Below are positions 45,216 through 56,827 of a stretch of DNA of 64,000 bases, one piece after another. The translations under genes were made by a program, and so were the position numbers. The notes below the pieces were generated by a model that saw nothing but the letters and a program-made list of their open reading frames with translations, made no database searches and was not told the DNA's origin. The stretch lies in assembly GCF_965363235.1 (NCBI RefSeq), contig NC_134840.1, positions 60,444,793 to 60,508,792 on the forward strand, read 5' to 3'. Position 1 is the stretch's first letter; every line of letters starts with the position of its first letter. Source of the stretch: Mytilus galloprovincialis. Lineage: Eukaryota > Mollusca > Bivalvia > Mytilida > Mytilidae.

Positions 45216-48200
45216 CTAGTCATCAAATCCTACTGGTCCCTGAGTCTGTACTGATTTAAGACAAGCTTTGACTAGTTTCATTACTTTGATTGTGTCCTCA
45301 TTGGTTACTCTCATTTCACTTTTACCTGAAAAAAGCACAATATAGCATTGTAATGTTGGAAACCAAACTTTTTTTCAAACATTCAACACAGTTACTAAAA
45401 AATTGACTTGATGTTGTCATCAATGCCCATATTTGTAGAAGTTGAAAAAATATCAAAGATGTAAAACCATTTGGTTTGGAAAGTCATTTCAATTGTAGCT
45501 ATTTTTATGTATGTCATTTAGCACAAACTCACACAAATCAAAGGTTATTTATTACAAATGTATAATGTACCCAAGGTTAGGGGGAGGGGGGGAGGTGCCT
45601 TCAACCTTCAAAATAGTTTTACCCTACCACATTTCTGTGTTATTTGGTCTCTTGTGAAGAGGTGTTTCATTGGCAGTCATACCACATCTTCTTCTTTAAA
45701 TATATTTTCAACTTATAATTAAATTGCAGGTAACCTTAATAAATCAAATTGTTGGCATGCCATTAGCTGAAACAAAAAACTACAAAAACTGAGAGTATGT
45801 GTATTTCTTTTTTTACCTTTCAAAAAGTAAATTGTATTTAGATTTAAACCAGGATTTACAAAGTATGCTATCTTTTAAAATTTTCAATATAACACAAAAG
45901 CAGAGTAAATTATACAAAATACACAACCTTCGATGATTATTTTCCAAAGTCAATTCTTGATTTTGATAATCTTAACAATATTCCTCATGTTTTTATAAAC
46001 ATACCTTCCATTATATCAAGAAAATGTTCTAGTTCATTGTTATAGGCTTGTGTATATCTGGTAGTAAAATGTGGATGTATTGGACCAGTTAACGTTGTAT
46101 TGCCTGTACATGTTGTCAATAAGGATGTGTTAGGGTTTTCTACTTTCAACATACCACTATCAAACAAAGCCTGTAATAAATACATTGTTTTATGAATACA
46201 CCTTATCGCTATTCCCTGCTGTAACAAGAATCTTTACTACCTGAACTATTGACGCCATAGGACAATCACTTTTCCATTGTGGCTTCAGATATTTTGTATT
46301 ATGACATCAAAATTTTATGGGAACCTGTGTGATGTCCATTAATGGGGGACAAATAGCAATCAGGTGTATTTTATACATTAGTTTCTAAGTTGGCAAGGTA
46401 TTTAGCCTTTATATGTGTAAAGTTCATTCATATGAAGCAATCTTGTTATTTCGGAACACAATTAGTAATACCAAAATAGAAGGTATCCAAAATTTGAAAA
46501 TCTTTACAAACAAAAAAGAAAACAAATCTAAAGAATTATTAAATTGCTGGTGTTTTTTTAAATATATATTATATGAAATGACCTTCATATTCTGTATGAA
46601 GCACATAAACACTAATATATTTAGGATAAATTTAAGTTTGTGGATAAGTTAAAGATTAAATCACCATTGATATATTGTAATTCACATAGAACAGTATGAA
46701 TTTATTTTAAAGAAAAGTTTTAAGAAACTTAATTTTTACCTCAAGTCTTTGGTCATAACCATAACCAGATACTCTGCCGTTCTCTAGACAAGCTATCACA
46801 CCATTCTTATATTTAATAGTCACTATAACTTGGTCCATATCATTACATTTACCAATCTCTGGATCAAAAGCATTTCCTTGTACATATACTGTCTCTGGAA
46901 TGGATCCAGACAACCATAATGACAGGTCAAGGTCATGGATGGTTGAATCATTCAAAATTCCAGCTGTAAATTTAAATACAAGACATTAAGACATTACTGA
47001 AACAGAATAATTCCCTTTATCCGTTTCATCTGGTTTAATTTTGTAATGTGTTATCTGAATAAAACAAATACGAGTATAAAAGAAATAAATAACGATTGTA
47101 TTTCATATGTAGATTTTCACATACTTGTCCTTAGGGAGCTACTATTTGATTTTTATGGGGGGGCTAGGATGAAAAATTTTGTCCTGCATTTTTTTTTAGC
47201 TGTAATCTCTGTCCTGCCTTTTTATTTTTCACTCTGTTCGGTCCTGCCTTTTTTTTTTTTTTAGTTTATCCTGACCTTTTTTTACCTAAATTGTCGTCCT
47301 GACTTTTTTTTTTTTGCAAGTGTCTCATCCTGCCTTTTTTTTTTACTCAAAACTCCTGTCCTGCCTATTTTTTTCAAATTTCATCCTAGCCCCCCCCCCC
47401 CCATAAAAATCAAATGGTAGCTCCCTTATGGTCTTATTGAAATAATTGTCTGACTACAAATTATTGCAAGTCAATATTTTCATATCAATAATTGCAATAT
47501 ATAACTTAAAGTAGGACCTTTCTGATTTATACCAAAAAGAGGCTTATATGAATCTTCTTTTAGAATCTTTATTGATGTGCTCCATAATCAATTTACAATT
47601 TTGGATACATATAACAAAATATAACAATCTTTTGTGCCAATAGCCCATATGTTTTAAGAGAAAAAAATATAAAAAATCAGCAAACAAAACTCAATATTGC
47701 CTTTTGCAGACATGTTTCATTCATAATTTGGAGAATTCAAATGAAACACAATCTCAGAATATTTTTTTTTTCTCATAGGGGATATGATCATTTTGAACAA
47801 TAACACAGTCACGTAGATATAAACAGTTAGTATAAATTTCAATGAAATATACCTCTTTACTTGTAGAGGAAATGTCATTCTCACCCGATGTTTTTATATA
47901 TGATATTGGAGGAGCTTCTAAATCTCTGCTTGTTGTTTTTATCAAACGTAGATTCCCAAGCTTTTTCTCTTGAATCTGAGAGTAAACCTGATAAAAATCA
48001 GGATCAAACCTCCTGCAGAAAAAGAAAGCAAAACAATGAAATTATTATATTTAAGAAATGTTTATGCAATGCAATGTGCCTTCCATCCGGAATGATTTAA
48101 TGAGCTTAAAATTCATGTTGGGAAACTTACACTTGATCTGAAAATTTGTATATTATGATTATATACTTTCTGATCAATTCATGCAGGCATTCTAGAAGAA

Positions 48201-51200
48201 AAAAATGTACTGAGTTTTTCAAGCCATGTTCTAGGGGTACAACTTCAAGTAAAATCACTCAGACTCAAGCAGAATAAAACTCATGCATCAGTAACATCGT
48301 ATATATATATATATTTATATATATATATATAAAAAATTTTTTTTAAATTATTAGATAAAAAATACTTAAAACACAATTTTAGGCAATTTTTAGTGTCCAA
48401 GGACATGAAGGCTATAATATCTGCAGAAATGAGTCAATTGGAACGAAACGAAAATTGAGCTTCTTATCAAGTGACTATATACAAAACATCTTATCTATAG
48501 ATTGAAGCATTACAGAAAGTGTGTAAAACTCCACAGATGGATAAAACCTACAGACGTTTTCAGGTGTTTTTTTGGTACAGTTCTAATCATCTTCCCTGAG
48601 AGAATTTTTTTATTTGAGAATTATTGTTTCTCAAAAAGAAGGTTAATGAATCTATCTTAATGTTTCCATTCTTTTGATGTATTCTTCACAATGGTTTGAT
48701 AATGACAAAATTTATGAAAATGCTGTGTTTCTTAATTTCATCAGCACAAAATCCTGTCGAAAAAATACAAACTTCGGAGTCAAAAGTTTCATGCAGGCAT
48801 TCTAGTAGAAAAAAAAATGTAAAAAACTGATTTTTTCAAGCCATGTTCTAGGGATACAACTTCAGGTAAAATCACTCAGGCTCAAGCAGAATAAAACTCA
48901 TGCATCAGTAACATCTTATATAAGAAAAAAATATATTTTCTAATAGATAAAAAATACTTAAAACATTTTAGGCAATTTTTAGTGTCCAAGGGCTATAATT
49001 TCTGCAGAAATGGCTTAATTCTTCCCTAAGGGAATTTTTTTTATTTGAGAATTATTGTTTCTCAAAAGAAGGCAAATGAATCTATTTTAATTTTTCCATA
49101 CTTTTGATGTATTCTTCACAACGGTTTGATAATGACAAAATTTATGAAAATGCAGTGTTTCTTAATTTCATTAGCACAAAATCCTGTCGAAAAAATACAA
49201 ACTTCGGAGTCAAAAGTCAGTTATATGAAGGGCGGTCAGAGGGGTCCTGATCCCATAATCCCAGGCTTAAAAACATGAAATTTAAATCCAGACATCCCAA
49301 AATTCAAAAAAAGAATTCCCGGATCCTGAAAGGGTCAATCTTGAAATCTCGAGCATAAAAACAACCTATCCTGACGTCCCGATAAAAGGTCCTGCCCCCC
49401 TCTAATATGAAAATAGTCTATTGCAATATGACAATTTCAGGTCCCCTTATTAATCTGAGTAAAAAACGTACCTGTGTAGAGCATTAAACAATGGTTTATT
49501 TTTAGAAGCTGCTACATTGTAACAATCTTCTGTAGTTTTTATATTATCTGTAATTGGTTTCTCACAAAATACTGCCTTGTCTGAAAGCAATATTTATAGT
49601 GGTTCAATACAAAAAGTTAATAACACTTGAAAAAATATAAAATAAATTCAACATTAATTTGACCTTATATATTAAAGGAATATCTTCATTTAAACATTTT
49701 CCACAATTTGTTCATTGAAAGAAACACTAATTTGAAACTACATGCATTTCTATTACTGTAACTATAAAAGACATTCTTCTGTGATTTTGAAATTTAAGAG
49801 GTTTTTTTTGTATCTCAAAACATTTCATAAAAGTTTATATGTGTCCATTGTGCCATCCTTTATTTCATATAGGACAAAAAATAAATACTTACTTGCATTT
49901 AAAGAATCTTTGATAATAGCTTCATGTGTGGTAGTTGGAGAACATATCAACACTGCTTTCACACTGAAATAGAATCATTGTTGATTATAAGTATTGATTC
50001 ATGTTAACTGAATTTTCCAGTGGCATATATTTTACATGTTTCAGGAATAGAACAAATTACACAACACATTAAATTAGAATGCTTAGATAAAGTCAAAATG
50101 TGGATTGTTACAAGGAAAAAAAGTTCATTGGAAAAGGGCATACATTATCCATCTATCAAGTCTATGAACCCACTTTTCAGTTATAGTATGAGATTTCAAA
50201 TGTGAAAGCATTGCATATATTTCAAAACTACTGCCTATGGGTGATCTGTTTGAATGTTGGTTTCATTTCAGACAACAGACTGTTCAAAGAAAATCACTAT
50301 TATATATTTCTGAGACCATAAGGTATCACAACTGGATTAAATTTGGAAATCCAGTTAAAAACCTAATAATCTAAACCAATCAGTTTTTGAAGTATAATAA
50401 TGTGTTAAATAATATGGTAAACTATTTCTTACTTTGGATCATTATAAACAGCCTCTAGTTTGTCTGGTGTAGTACATTTAGCTGACAAATTGTAGTCTTT
50501 CACAAATTTCTCAGCATCTTCCAACTTGTTTCTTATGATCCAGTTAACTGTAGCTCTGGGGGATAGCATAATGTTCTTCATATGGGCCAAGCCTGAAACA
50601 TAATTTTGATTAAGTTTTTATTGCAATCTTTGCCATTTTACTTGCTCTGTTTTTCTGATTCCTACATACATGTACAACTTAAGTTTTTATCAATAATGTC
50701 ACATGCAATTTTTTTTATGTATGACTTATTTTCAAACAAGAGGCTCCAAGGGATTTGAAAAAGTTATCTGGTGCAGGAATATTCATTGATAAGTTACTAC
50801 AGTGTAAATGTACCAGTTTTTGTTTCTGTTTACTTATAATCTTATTTTTCAAAATCTGATTTTTTTCTCAAAATTCTCTATTCTTGGTAATAGTAGCCAG
50901 TATATAATTAAACAGTGGATCAATTTAAATCAAACATAAACTTTCCTAAATTATCTTTTCAGATTTACAGATCTATGTACAAAGGTGGAATATTCTTTGC
51001 AAGAAGATTTGGAATTTTTAAGATCATTACTTAAGGTTTGGTGTGACATGAGTATTCCAATACAATGTAATAGACAATAGGCATTTTACGCAAAAACATC
51101 TTATGACAAAAATAAGTTATACTGAAATGTTTATGAATTAAAACAGCATTTTTTTGTCTTAAGATGGTCTATCATGTCTATTCTACAAATGTAAATCATG

Positions 51201-51522
51201 ACAAATTACAAATCAAGTTCAAATATTGTTCCGGTCTGGAGATTTTTTGCATAGTTATGGTCCTCGAACTCAGAAAATTCACTCAAATAATCAGGTTTCA
51301 TCACTTTTTTTCATCATGCTTAAGATATTAATTTGATAATGGGTAGGGTTTGGCCAAACCAAATTATTCTTAAGTGTGGCCTCAGATACCACTATTCATA
51401 TACATCATTGCACATGTATAGGAATTAGTTAAAGTTTTAACAAGTGAGAAATTTTCATAACTCTTAAAATACATACCCATATTGCCAAGCCCAAATAAGG
51501 CAAATCCTACTCTGTGGCTCAT
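45216..51522 (-). CDS. Gfo/Idh/MocA-family NAD(P)-dependent oxidoreductase (inositol 2-dehydrogenase-like)
   Basis: Eight coding exons on the minus strand: 51522-51477, 50592-50433, 49963-49893, 49580-49472, 48012-47885, 46963-46740, 46170-46005, 45325-45216. All introns are GT/AG, phases agree, and the total is 1014 nt, 337 residues, stop TAG at 45218-45216. The N-terminal Rossmann motif GLGNMG is at 11-16, VLICSPTTTHEA at 73-84, the family EKP motif with catalytic Lys at 99-101, and NALHRRFDPDF at 125-135. The substrate-domain D177...H181 (NDSTIHDLD) is the usual catalytic Asp/His pair. Members oxidise a sugar or inositol hydroxyl with NAD(P); the exact substrate cannot be told. No signal peptide, so cytosolic. 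An acceptor CAG just before 51539 shows a non-coding upstream exon. Introns carry MITEs and a tandem duplication. Confidence 0.92.
46193..46373. mobile_element. MITE with 'atacaccttat' ends, oxidoreductase intron
   Basis: The ends 'aatacaccttatcgctatt' and 'aatagcaatcaggtgtatt' are inverted. The interior 'gaactattgacgccatag', 'cacttttccattgtggc' and 'gggaacctgtgtgat' is shared with the copy at 53254-53430. Confidence 0.75.
47131..47428. mobile_element. Inverted-repeat element with 'CCTGCC(T)n' minisatellite, oxidoreductase intron
   Basis: The left end 'ttagggagctactatttgat' continues 'ttttatggggggg'; the right end 'cccccccataaaaatcaaat' continues 'ggtagctccctta'. Between them 'gtcctgcctttttttt'-like units recur about six times at about 30-40-bp spacing. 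Confidence 0.75.
48179..49222. repeat. Tandem duplication in an oxidoreductase intron
   Basis: Both copies begin 'tcatgcaggcattctag' (48179 and 48789) and end 'acaaacttcggagtcaaaag' (about 48788 and 49221). They share 'caagccatgttctaggg', 'taaaatcactcag' and 'aataaaactcatgcatcagt'. The second copy has an internal deletion of about 180 bp. A TA tract (48300-48332) lies in the first only. Confidence 0.8.
49223..49410. repeat. 'gtcctgatccc' fragment in intron
   Basis: 'tcagaggggtcctgatccc' at the left and 'aggtcctgcccccctcta' at the right look like imperfect inverted ends of a small element. The interior repeats 'ccc(g/a)ga(t/c)cc'-like phrases. Weakly supported. Confidence 0.35.
50600..51470. 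other. Oxidoreductase intron 1, nothing recognised
   Basis: AT-rich intron DNA between coding exons 1 and 2 without a recognised element. Confidence 0.4.
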
Positions 51523-52144
51523 AGTGCACTTTTTGAATGCTGAAAAGTAAAAATAGAATGGCTATTATCTGTGACCATGATACTGAATCAATATCTGTTG
51601 AGCTAGATAATGTATATTATTTGTATTTTATGTTGGCATGTTGTTTTTAAGCATGATAATTTGCAATACCTTTTAAAATGTTCAGTTGGTTACAATAGAA
51701 AAATGTTTTGATATTTGGATCTTATATTTGAATCTAATTCCTATGAGGTTTTATAATTTTAAATAATACAATAATGTAACAAAATTAATGTATGTTTTAT
51801 CTATTTTTCTACCTTAATTCTTTAGAATTAGTGTTTTAATTTGTTATAAAGATCACTTTACACTAATCCGATGTGAGATTGAATTTAACTTTTACATTCT
51901 AACAGCTGTAGCAGTCACAATACTGATCTTATTTTCTAATCAAATTTTCACTGCTCAGGGAATAAGCAAATTGCTGGCATATACATGTACATTTGTAACA
52001 AAAAAACATCATTGATACCAGAATATATGGTATAATTGCTACCTGCTTATCGGCTACATATCTTGCTATGTCATGTATGTGGTTACTAAAGTGCTTTTTT
52101 CTGCTTATAATGTGATTTTTTTTAATTTGCTACAACTTCAATTT

Positions 52145-52650
52145 ATAAATAAGGAAATGTGGTATGATCATGATGTTTGCTAATGAAACAAATATCCACC
52201 AGAGACCAAATGACATAAAAACATCTATAGATTAATAACAATGTTATTTCAACTGATTGGGCAGAGCTTACGTTTTAATAAGAATAAGGACAGTCTATTG
52301 AAGATGTGTGTGATAAGGATGATGACAGATATAATTATAATTGATAATCAGTGTCACCAAACAGATATACAAAGGAACTGAGTGTATGATATGGACAAAT
52401 AACTGGACACTTCATTGATGAGTATATCCCGACACACCTGTCTATAGATAGACTGGTCTTAAATAAGCAAACCAGTTAAGCCCCGCCCAGTCAAGTGAAA
52501 TAAATCAAGTAATAAATAGTGAAACAATTTAAAACAAGAAAAACCAGTGGCCTGATTTGTTCAATGATAATAATGGAAAGACAATATTGCAGACATTAAT
52601 TACTGACAACCACATAAAGAATGTGGCAAGGTTAAACATGTTTGTTAGCA
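52145..52650 (+). repeat. SINE-like repeat, diverged
   Basis: 'aaatgtggtatgatcatgat' and 'ccaccagagaccaaatgac' at 52150-52215, then 'agtggcctgatttgttc', 'tgacaaccacataaagaat' and 'gtggcaaggttaaacatgtt' at 52540-52640, match the order of the 35090 repeat. About 260 bp of unrelated sequence lies between. Confidence 0.55.
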
Positions 52651-53253
52651 CAGGACCCGCCATTTAACATAGTGTTGAAACTGCACAACATATAAATAAT
52701 TGTTTAAATTAATCAGAAATGTCTTGTTTTCCATGTCTTCAAAGATCGACACAATTTACTGGCAGTTTATCAAAATACTAAATATGTTAAAAGCCAATTA
52801 CAACTTATAAATTTATAAATCATGTCTTCCCTCTTAACTAAGCCTTTGCTTCATATCATGAGGAATGCTTGTTTATGTGATATTTAAAAGTGTTTTTGGT
52901 CGATGTGCTGTTTTACCATTCTTATGTGTGCTTATTTTGATTGTTAATTACTTGAGCTTTTTTTTTGGTGCTTGAAGATAAAATGTGCACTTTCTTTAAG
53001 AGGATAAAATAATCAACTGATTTTGAGGAATCACCTTAAATAATTTTCCAAAAATAACCGATTATTGTTTAAGACCTTTGATGAACTTGATGAATGACAA
53101 TAAGCATATTTTGACTAATCACAGAAAATTGGGACCCCCTCTTACCACAACTCTTTACCTTTTCCAGCTAATCATGTCTCAGAGGCAGATTAATGGTGTT
53201 AGTGGGAAAAAAGTTGGTTGCTTATTTAGGTAATGAGCAGAAAGGGCCCCATA

Positions 53254-53430
53254 TACACCTTATCACTAATCCCGGCTGACCCAGCCGCTTGAACTATTGA
53301 CGCGTCATAGGACAATCACTTTTCCATTGTGGCGTCAGATATTTTGTTTTATGACTTCAAAATTTTACGGGAACCTGTGTGATATCCAGTAATGGCGGAC
53401 AAATAGCTATAAGGTGTATTATGGCAGTCA
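53254..53430. mobile_element. MITE with 'atacaccttat' ends, second copy
   Basis: 'atatacaccttatcactaat' and 'aatagctataaggtgtatt' form the inverted ends. The interior matches 46193-46373 with about 10-15% differences by eye. Confidence 0.75.
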
Positions 53431-53448
53431 GTTCCCCCCGCAGTGGTA

Positions 53449-53507
53449 GGTGTGGTCTATTTTTGAGCTGTCTGTGTTTATTTTAATATGAGGCAGGCGT
53501 TACCTGT
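53449..53507 (+). repeat. Direct repeat, copy 1
   Basis: 'ggtgtggtctatttttgagc' through 'gaggcaggcgttacctgt' recurs with few changes at 54390-54447, 940 bp downstream in the same orientation. This suggests one dispersed element or a segmental duplication. Confidence 0.65.
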
Positions 53508-53689
53508 GATAGGGGACGAAGTCTGTATCAATTATTCTAAAAAAGAAACTACCGTTTTTTTCGTATCAAAAAATTAATATCTCTGATGCTATCGGAAACC
53601 TCCAAACTTTTAATACATAATAATAGTTTTGTGTTCGTGTGTCCGGACACAAAATGAATGTCAATTATATTTTGCACCGAAACCTTGCC

Positions 53690-53750
53690 ACTAAATTGCC
53701 CGACCCCCCCCCCCCCGCCACTTAATAGATGTTTCTGGATCTGCCACTAT
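53690..53750 (-). repeat. Fragment of a 'agtggcagatccag' MITE end
   Basis: On the minus strand 'agtggcagatccagaaac' followed by a G-run resembles the end of the hAT-type MITE at 11512. The other end is not found. Confidence 0.4.
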
Positions 53751-54389
53751 GTCTTATGACAACAGTGTTTTATTTACCATTATTAGACCCGACATTAAAG
53801 GAACGGTCTCAATGTAAATACAAAAGGAGACATAATCATTTGGACCATGCATGATGCCTTTTTCATGAGTGCAGGGGTTTACAGATCAAATGCGTTCTCC
53901 ATTATCCCTACTTCTTTTATACTTAACCATACATAATTCATTTTAGTTCCCAATATGAAAATAGTTTTACCTATCTATGACACTTAAAATCTATCACATA
54001 AACTTTTAAAGACTATTTTATAAATGTGGTCTCTTGTCTTATCAGTTTGGAGTTACGGATCCGTATCTAATTTTATAGTTTATTTTTAGTTTCCGGTTTT
54101 GGTCTCCAAGAAAAACAGTCACTTTTATTTTTAATTTTTTTTTAATATAACCAGTCTAGTTAACGATGTTTTAACATTAATTGTTAAGATCTGCTAAGAG
54201 AATGGCAAATCCAGAGTAGTAAGTAAAGATTGACACATAATATTTTAGTTTACAGAATGTCGATTTTAACCACCAGTCATGACCACAGGCACAGGCACTT
54301 GTTTCTGTCAATATACCTGTGATTTTAACACCCCCTTTATTTAAAAAAAACAGGTTGTCTTTGATTTTACAATTTTTGATGGAGTGGTT

Positions 54390-54447
54390 GGTGTGGTCTG
54401 TTTTTGAGCTATCTGTGTTTATTTAATATGAGGCAGGCATTACCTGT
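54390..54447 (+). repeat. Direct repeat, copy 2
   Basis: Partner of 53449-53507 ('ggtgtggtctgtttttgagc' ... 'gaggcaggcattacctgt'). Confidence 0.65.
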
Positions 54448-54477
54448 TCATTCTAAGGCAGCAACCATTTAATTTTC

Positions 54478-54500
54478 GGGGGGGGGGGGGGGGGGGGGGG
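54478..54500 (+). repeat. Run of 23 G
   Basis: An uninterrupted G tract followed by T and six more G. It is a potential G-quadruplex and a place where assembly errors are likely. Confidence 0.85.
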
Positions 54501-55459
54501 TGGGGGGCTATGTTTTTTTTTCTGTACAAACTTTTTTGTTCGCAACAATCTATTTTTTTAGCGACAAACAGAAAACGAGTTTTTTCTTTCAATTTTAGCA
54601 TTACATATAGTGGCAGCTGAGGGTGAAACAAACAACTTTTTTTTCTCAGGGTCCAAAACAAATTATTTTTTTCACCAAAAACTGGAGACAAACTTTTTTT
54701 TCCCAAAAAAAACATAAATTAAGTGACCCATTAAGTGCATGGCTTTACTTGACAGCTTTGGTGTCAAACACACTATTAATTAACACCAATTACCTTAGCT
54801 TTAGGTCGTAAATAAATTGCACCATAATTTGGTTTACAAACTGAACTAAAGTTACTTCCCCTTAATTGTCACCATTCAAAATTATTCCTTATATTTACGT
54901 TTTATGGGTGAAAAAGTATAAATCATAAAAATATAAAATTCAAATACATATTGAAAAATAACTTTTCATTATTTTTATACCTTTATACAATTTTTTAAAA
55001 AAAGTTGAAAATTATTTTTTACATTTATACTTCCTTTAACTATATTACTATATTTTTAATTCCTTTGTTAAATGAAAAGTATTGTGGTTAAAGGCTACAT
55101 AGTCAATAGTTTCAAACATTTAAGAGTTACATTAAATTCTAGTGTTAGATGATTGCAGTATTTTTTCTCAAAAAGTAAAGCACACAAGACTGAGTTACAC
55201 AATTTATAAAAATCTTTAAAAGTTATTGAAATAATATTTTATTAGATTTAAAATGACTTAACAAAGTGAACATGCATTGATGTTTTGGTATCTTTGATAT
55301 ACATTATAAGAAAATGTACCATAAATACTGAAATTCAGCTCGAAAAAGTTTGTACGCGTTATGACCTGAGATTTCATTCTTCAATGCAGGTCATGACCTG
55401 CATTTTCATCGTCACAGGTTGACAGGTATGCCGTTTTTTTCGTATAAAAAAAATAATAT
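54501..55459. other. Intergenic, nothing recognised
   Basis: AT-rich. The frames on both strands over 54440-54811 come from homopolymer runs and carry no domain. Confidence 0.4.
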
Positions 55460-55741
55460 TTAAGGTGGTACCTAACACTACAGGGAGATAACTCTGTAAT
55501 ATCAGCTAAACGTTTTAATTACGTTGCGTTGTGAAGGCAATATTAAGCTTCTCAATGATCAAAATTAGTGTTTGTGAAACTGCTATATAACCAGTGTAAT
55601 TTTTCTGATAAAACGCTTGGTTCAAATTTTTTGAATTTTTTATATTTTTGTTAAAGGGTCAAAGTAAATACTTTGTCAAAATTTTATGAAAATTAAACGA
55701 GCCAAATTAATTTTAGTGAAAGTGTTGGGTACCACCTTAAA
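55458..55741. mobile_element. MITE with TTAAGGTGGTACC ends
   Basis: The left end 'ttaaggtggtacctaacact' is the reverse complement, with one mismatch, of the right end 'agtgttgggtaccaccttaa'. TTAA stands at both outer ends and could be a target duplication of a TTAA-specific transposon. About 280 bp, non-coding; interior 'gggagataactctgtaa'. Confidence 0.8.
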
Positions 55742-56388
55742 ATGATATCTTATATTTTACTTGACCGATAAATATATATTATACTCAAAGTCTCATGACA
55801 AATGAGACCGGAAAAAGGGAAGTAGATTTCTGCGCATATGCAGGGGGGAAAAAGTTAGAAAATAAAAAGTTAACGATTTTGAGTTCATTAGAAGTGTACA
55901 TTGGAAATTATTAATTTTTTTTACTAATTTTTCTACTGTAATAGGGGACTCCGTCCCCATATTATTCATATCCTTTATCATTTGTTAGCGGAGAGATAAT
56001 AATCATTTATCATTTAGTTTTTTTTTAATTTCAAAATTATTCAATATTTCAATATTTTGTTAGAAAGAAGAAACACAGAGCTACATGACTCAAATACTTT
56101 ACACAAATAAACTAACTATATAAACTGATAACTTACAAGTTTAACTGATATATTGATCAGATTTATCATTCTTATTTAGTATACTACATAATGTGTGAAT
56201 AATAAGATGTGGTATGATTGGCAATGAGACCACTCTCCACAACAGAACGCCATAGCCACAAAACATAGAACTACTTAAAAACAATAAACCACAAAGATAT
56301 ACAACGTACCACCTGGGACTATTATGCTGTTAGTATAATATTCCAAGGTACCGCAGAAATCAATAATGCAAAACTGAATTAACAAGAA
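55742..56388. other. Intergenic or Rab intron 1
   Basis: Apart from a SINE-like fragment at about 56203-56260 ('gatgtggtatgattggcaatgagac') nothing is recognised. The first Rab exon with the start codon should lie here or further upstream, but I could not identify it. Confidence 0.4.
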
Positions 56389-56646
56389 TGTGTCCCAAGT
56401 GTGCCCCATCCGCATTATCATTTTCTATGTTCAGTTGGCCGTGAAAATGGGGTAAAAACTCTAATTTTGCATTAAAATTAGAAAGATCATATCACAAGGA
56501 ACATGTATACTAAGTTTGAAGTTGATTGGACTTCAACTTCAACAAAAACTACCTCGACCAAAACTTTAACCAAAGCTTTAACCTGAAGCAGGACGAACGG
56601 ATGCACAGACCAGAAAAACATAATGCCCATAAATGGGGCATAAAAA
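56389..56646 (-). repeat. ATGCCCC...GGGGCAT repeat, minus strand
   Basis: 'aacaagaatgtgtcccaagt', 'catcatttt'-type and 'accaaaactttaacc' landmarks run in reverse order to 6970-7255 and end 'aatgcccataaatggggcat'. Confidence 0.75.
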
Positions 56647-56827
56647 TAACATAGTTACATCCCTCATTAAAGGGAGCCTGTATATAAGTAATGTTTTAGA
56701 ATAAAAGATTTTATCAAAATGAAGTTTTATGCCACAATGTCAACTTGTAAGCCCATTCAACTGCAAGTCTCCAGGTCTTTGTTTGCTGCTGTAATACAAT
56801 GTATATATATAATTCTTTATTTTGCAG

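Noticed and set aside
54440-54811. Frames with poly-proline and Lys/Phe-rich tracts
   Set aside because: They come from the G-run and T-runs, without any domain.
56690-56740. Possible first Rab exon (ATGAAGTTTTATGCC followed by gtaag)
   Set aside because: The join to the exon at 56828 would be out of phase and leave an intron of only about 90 bp.
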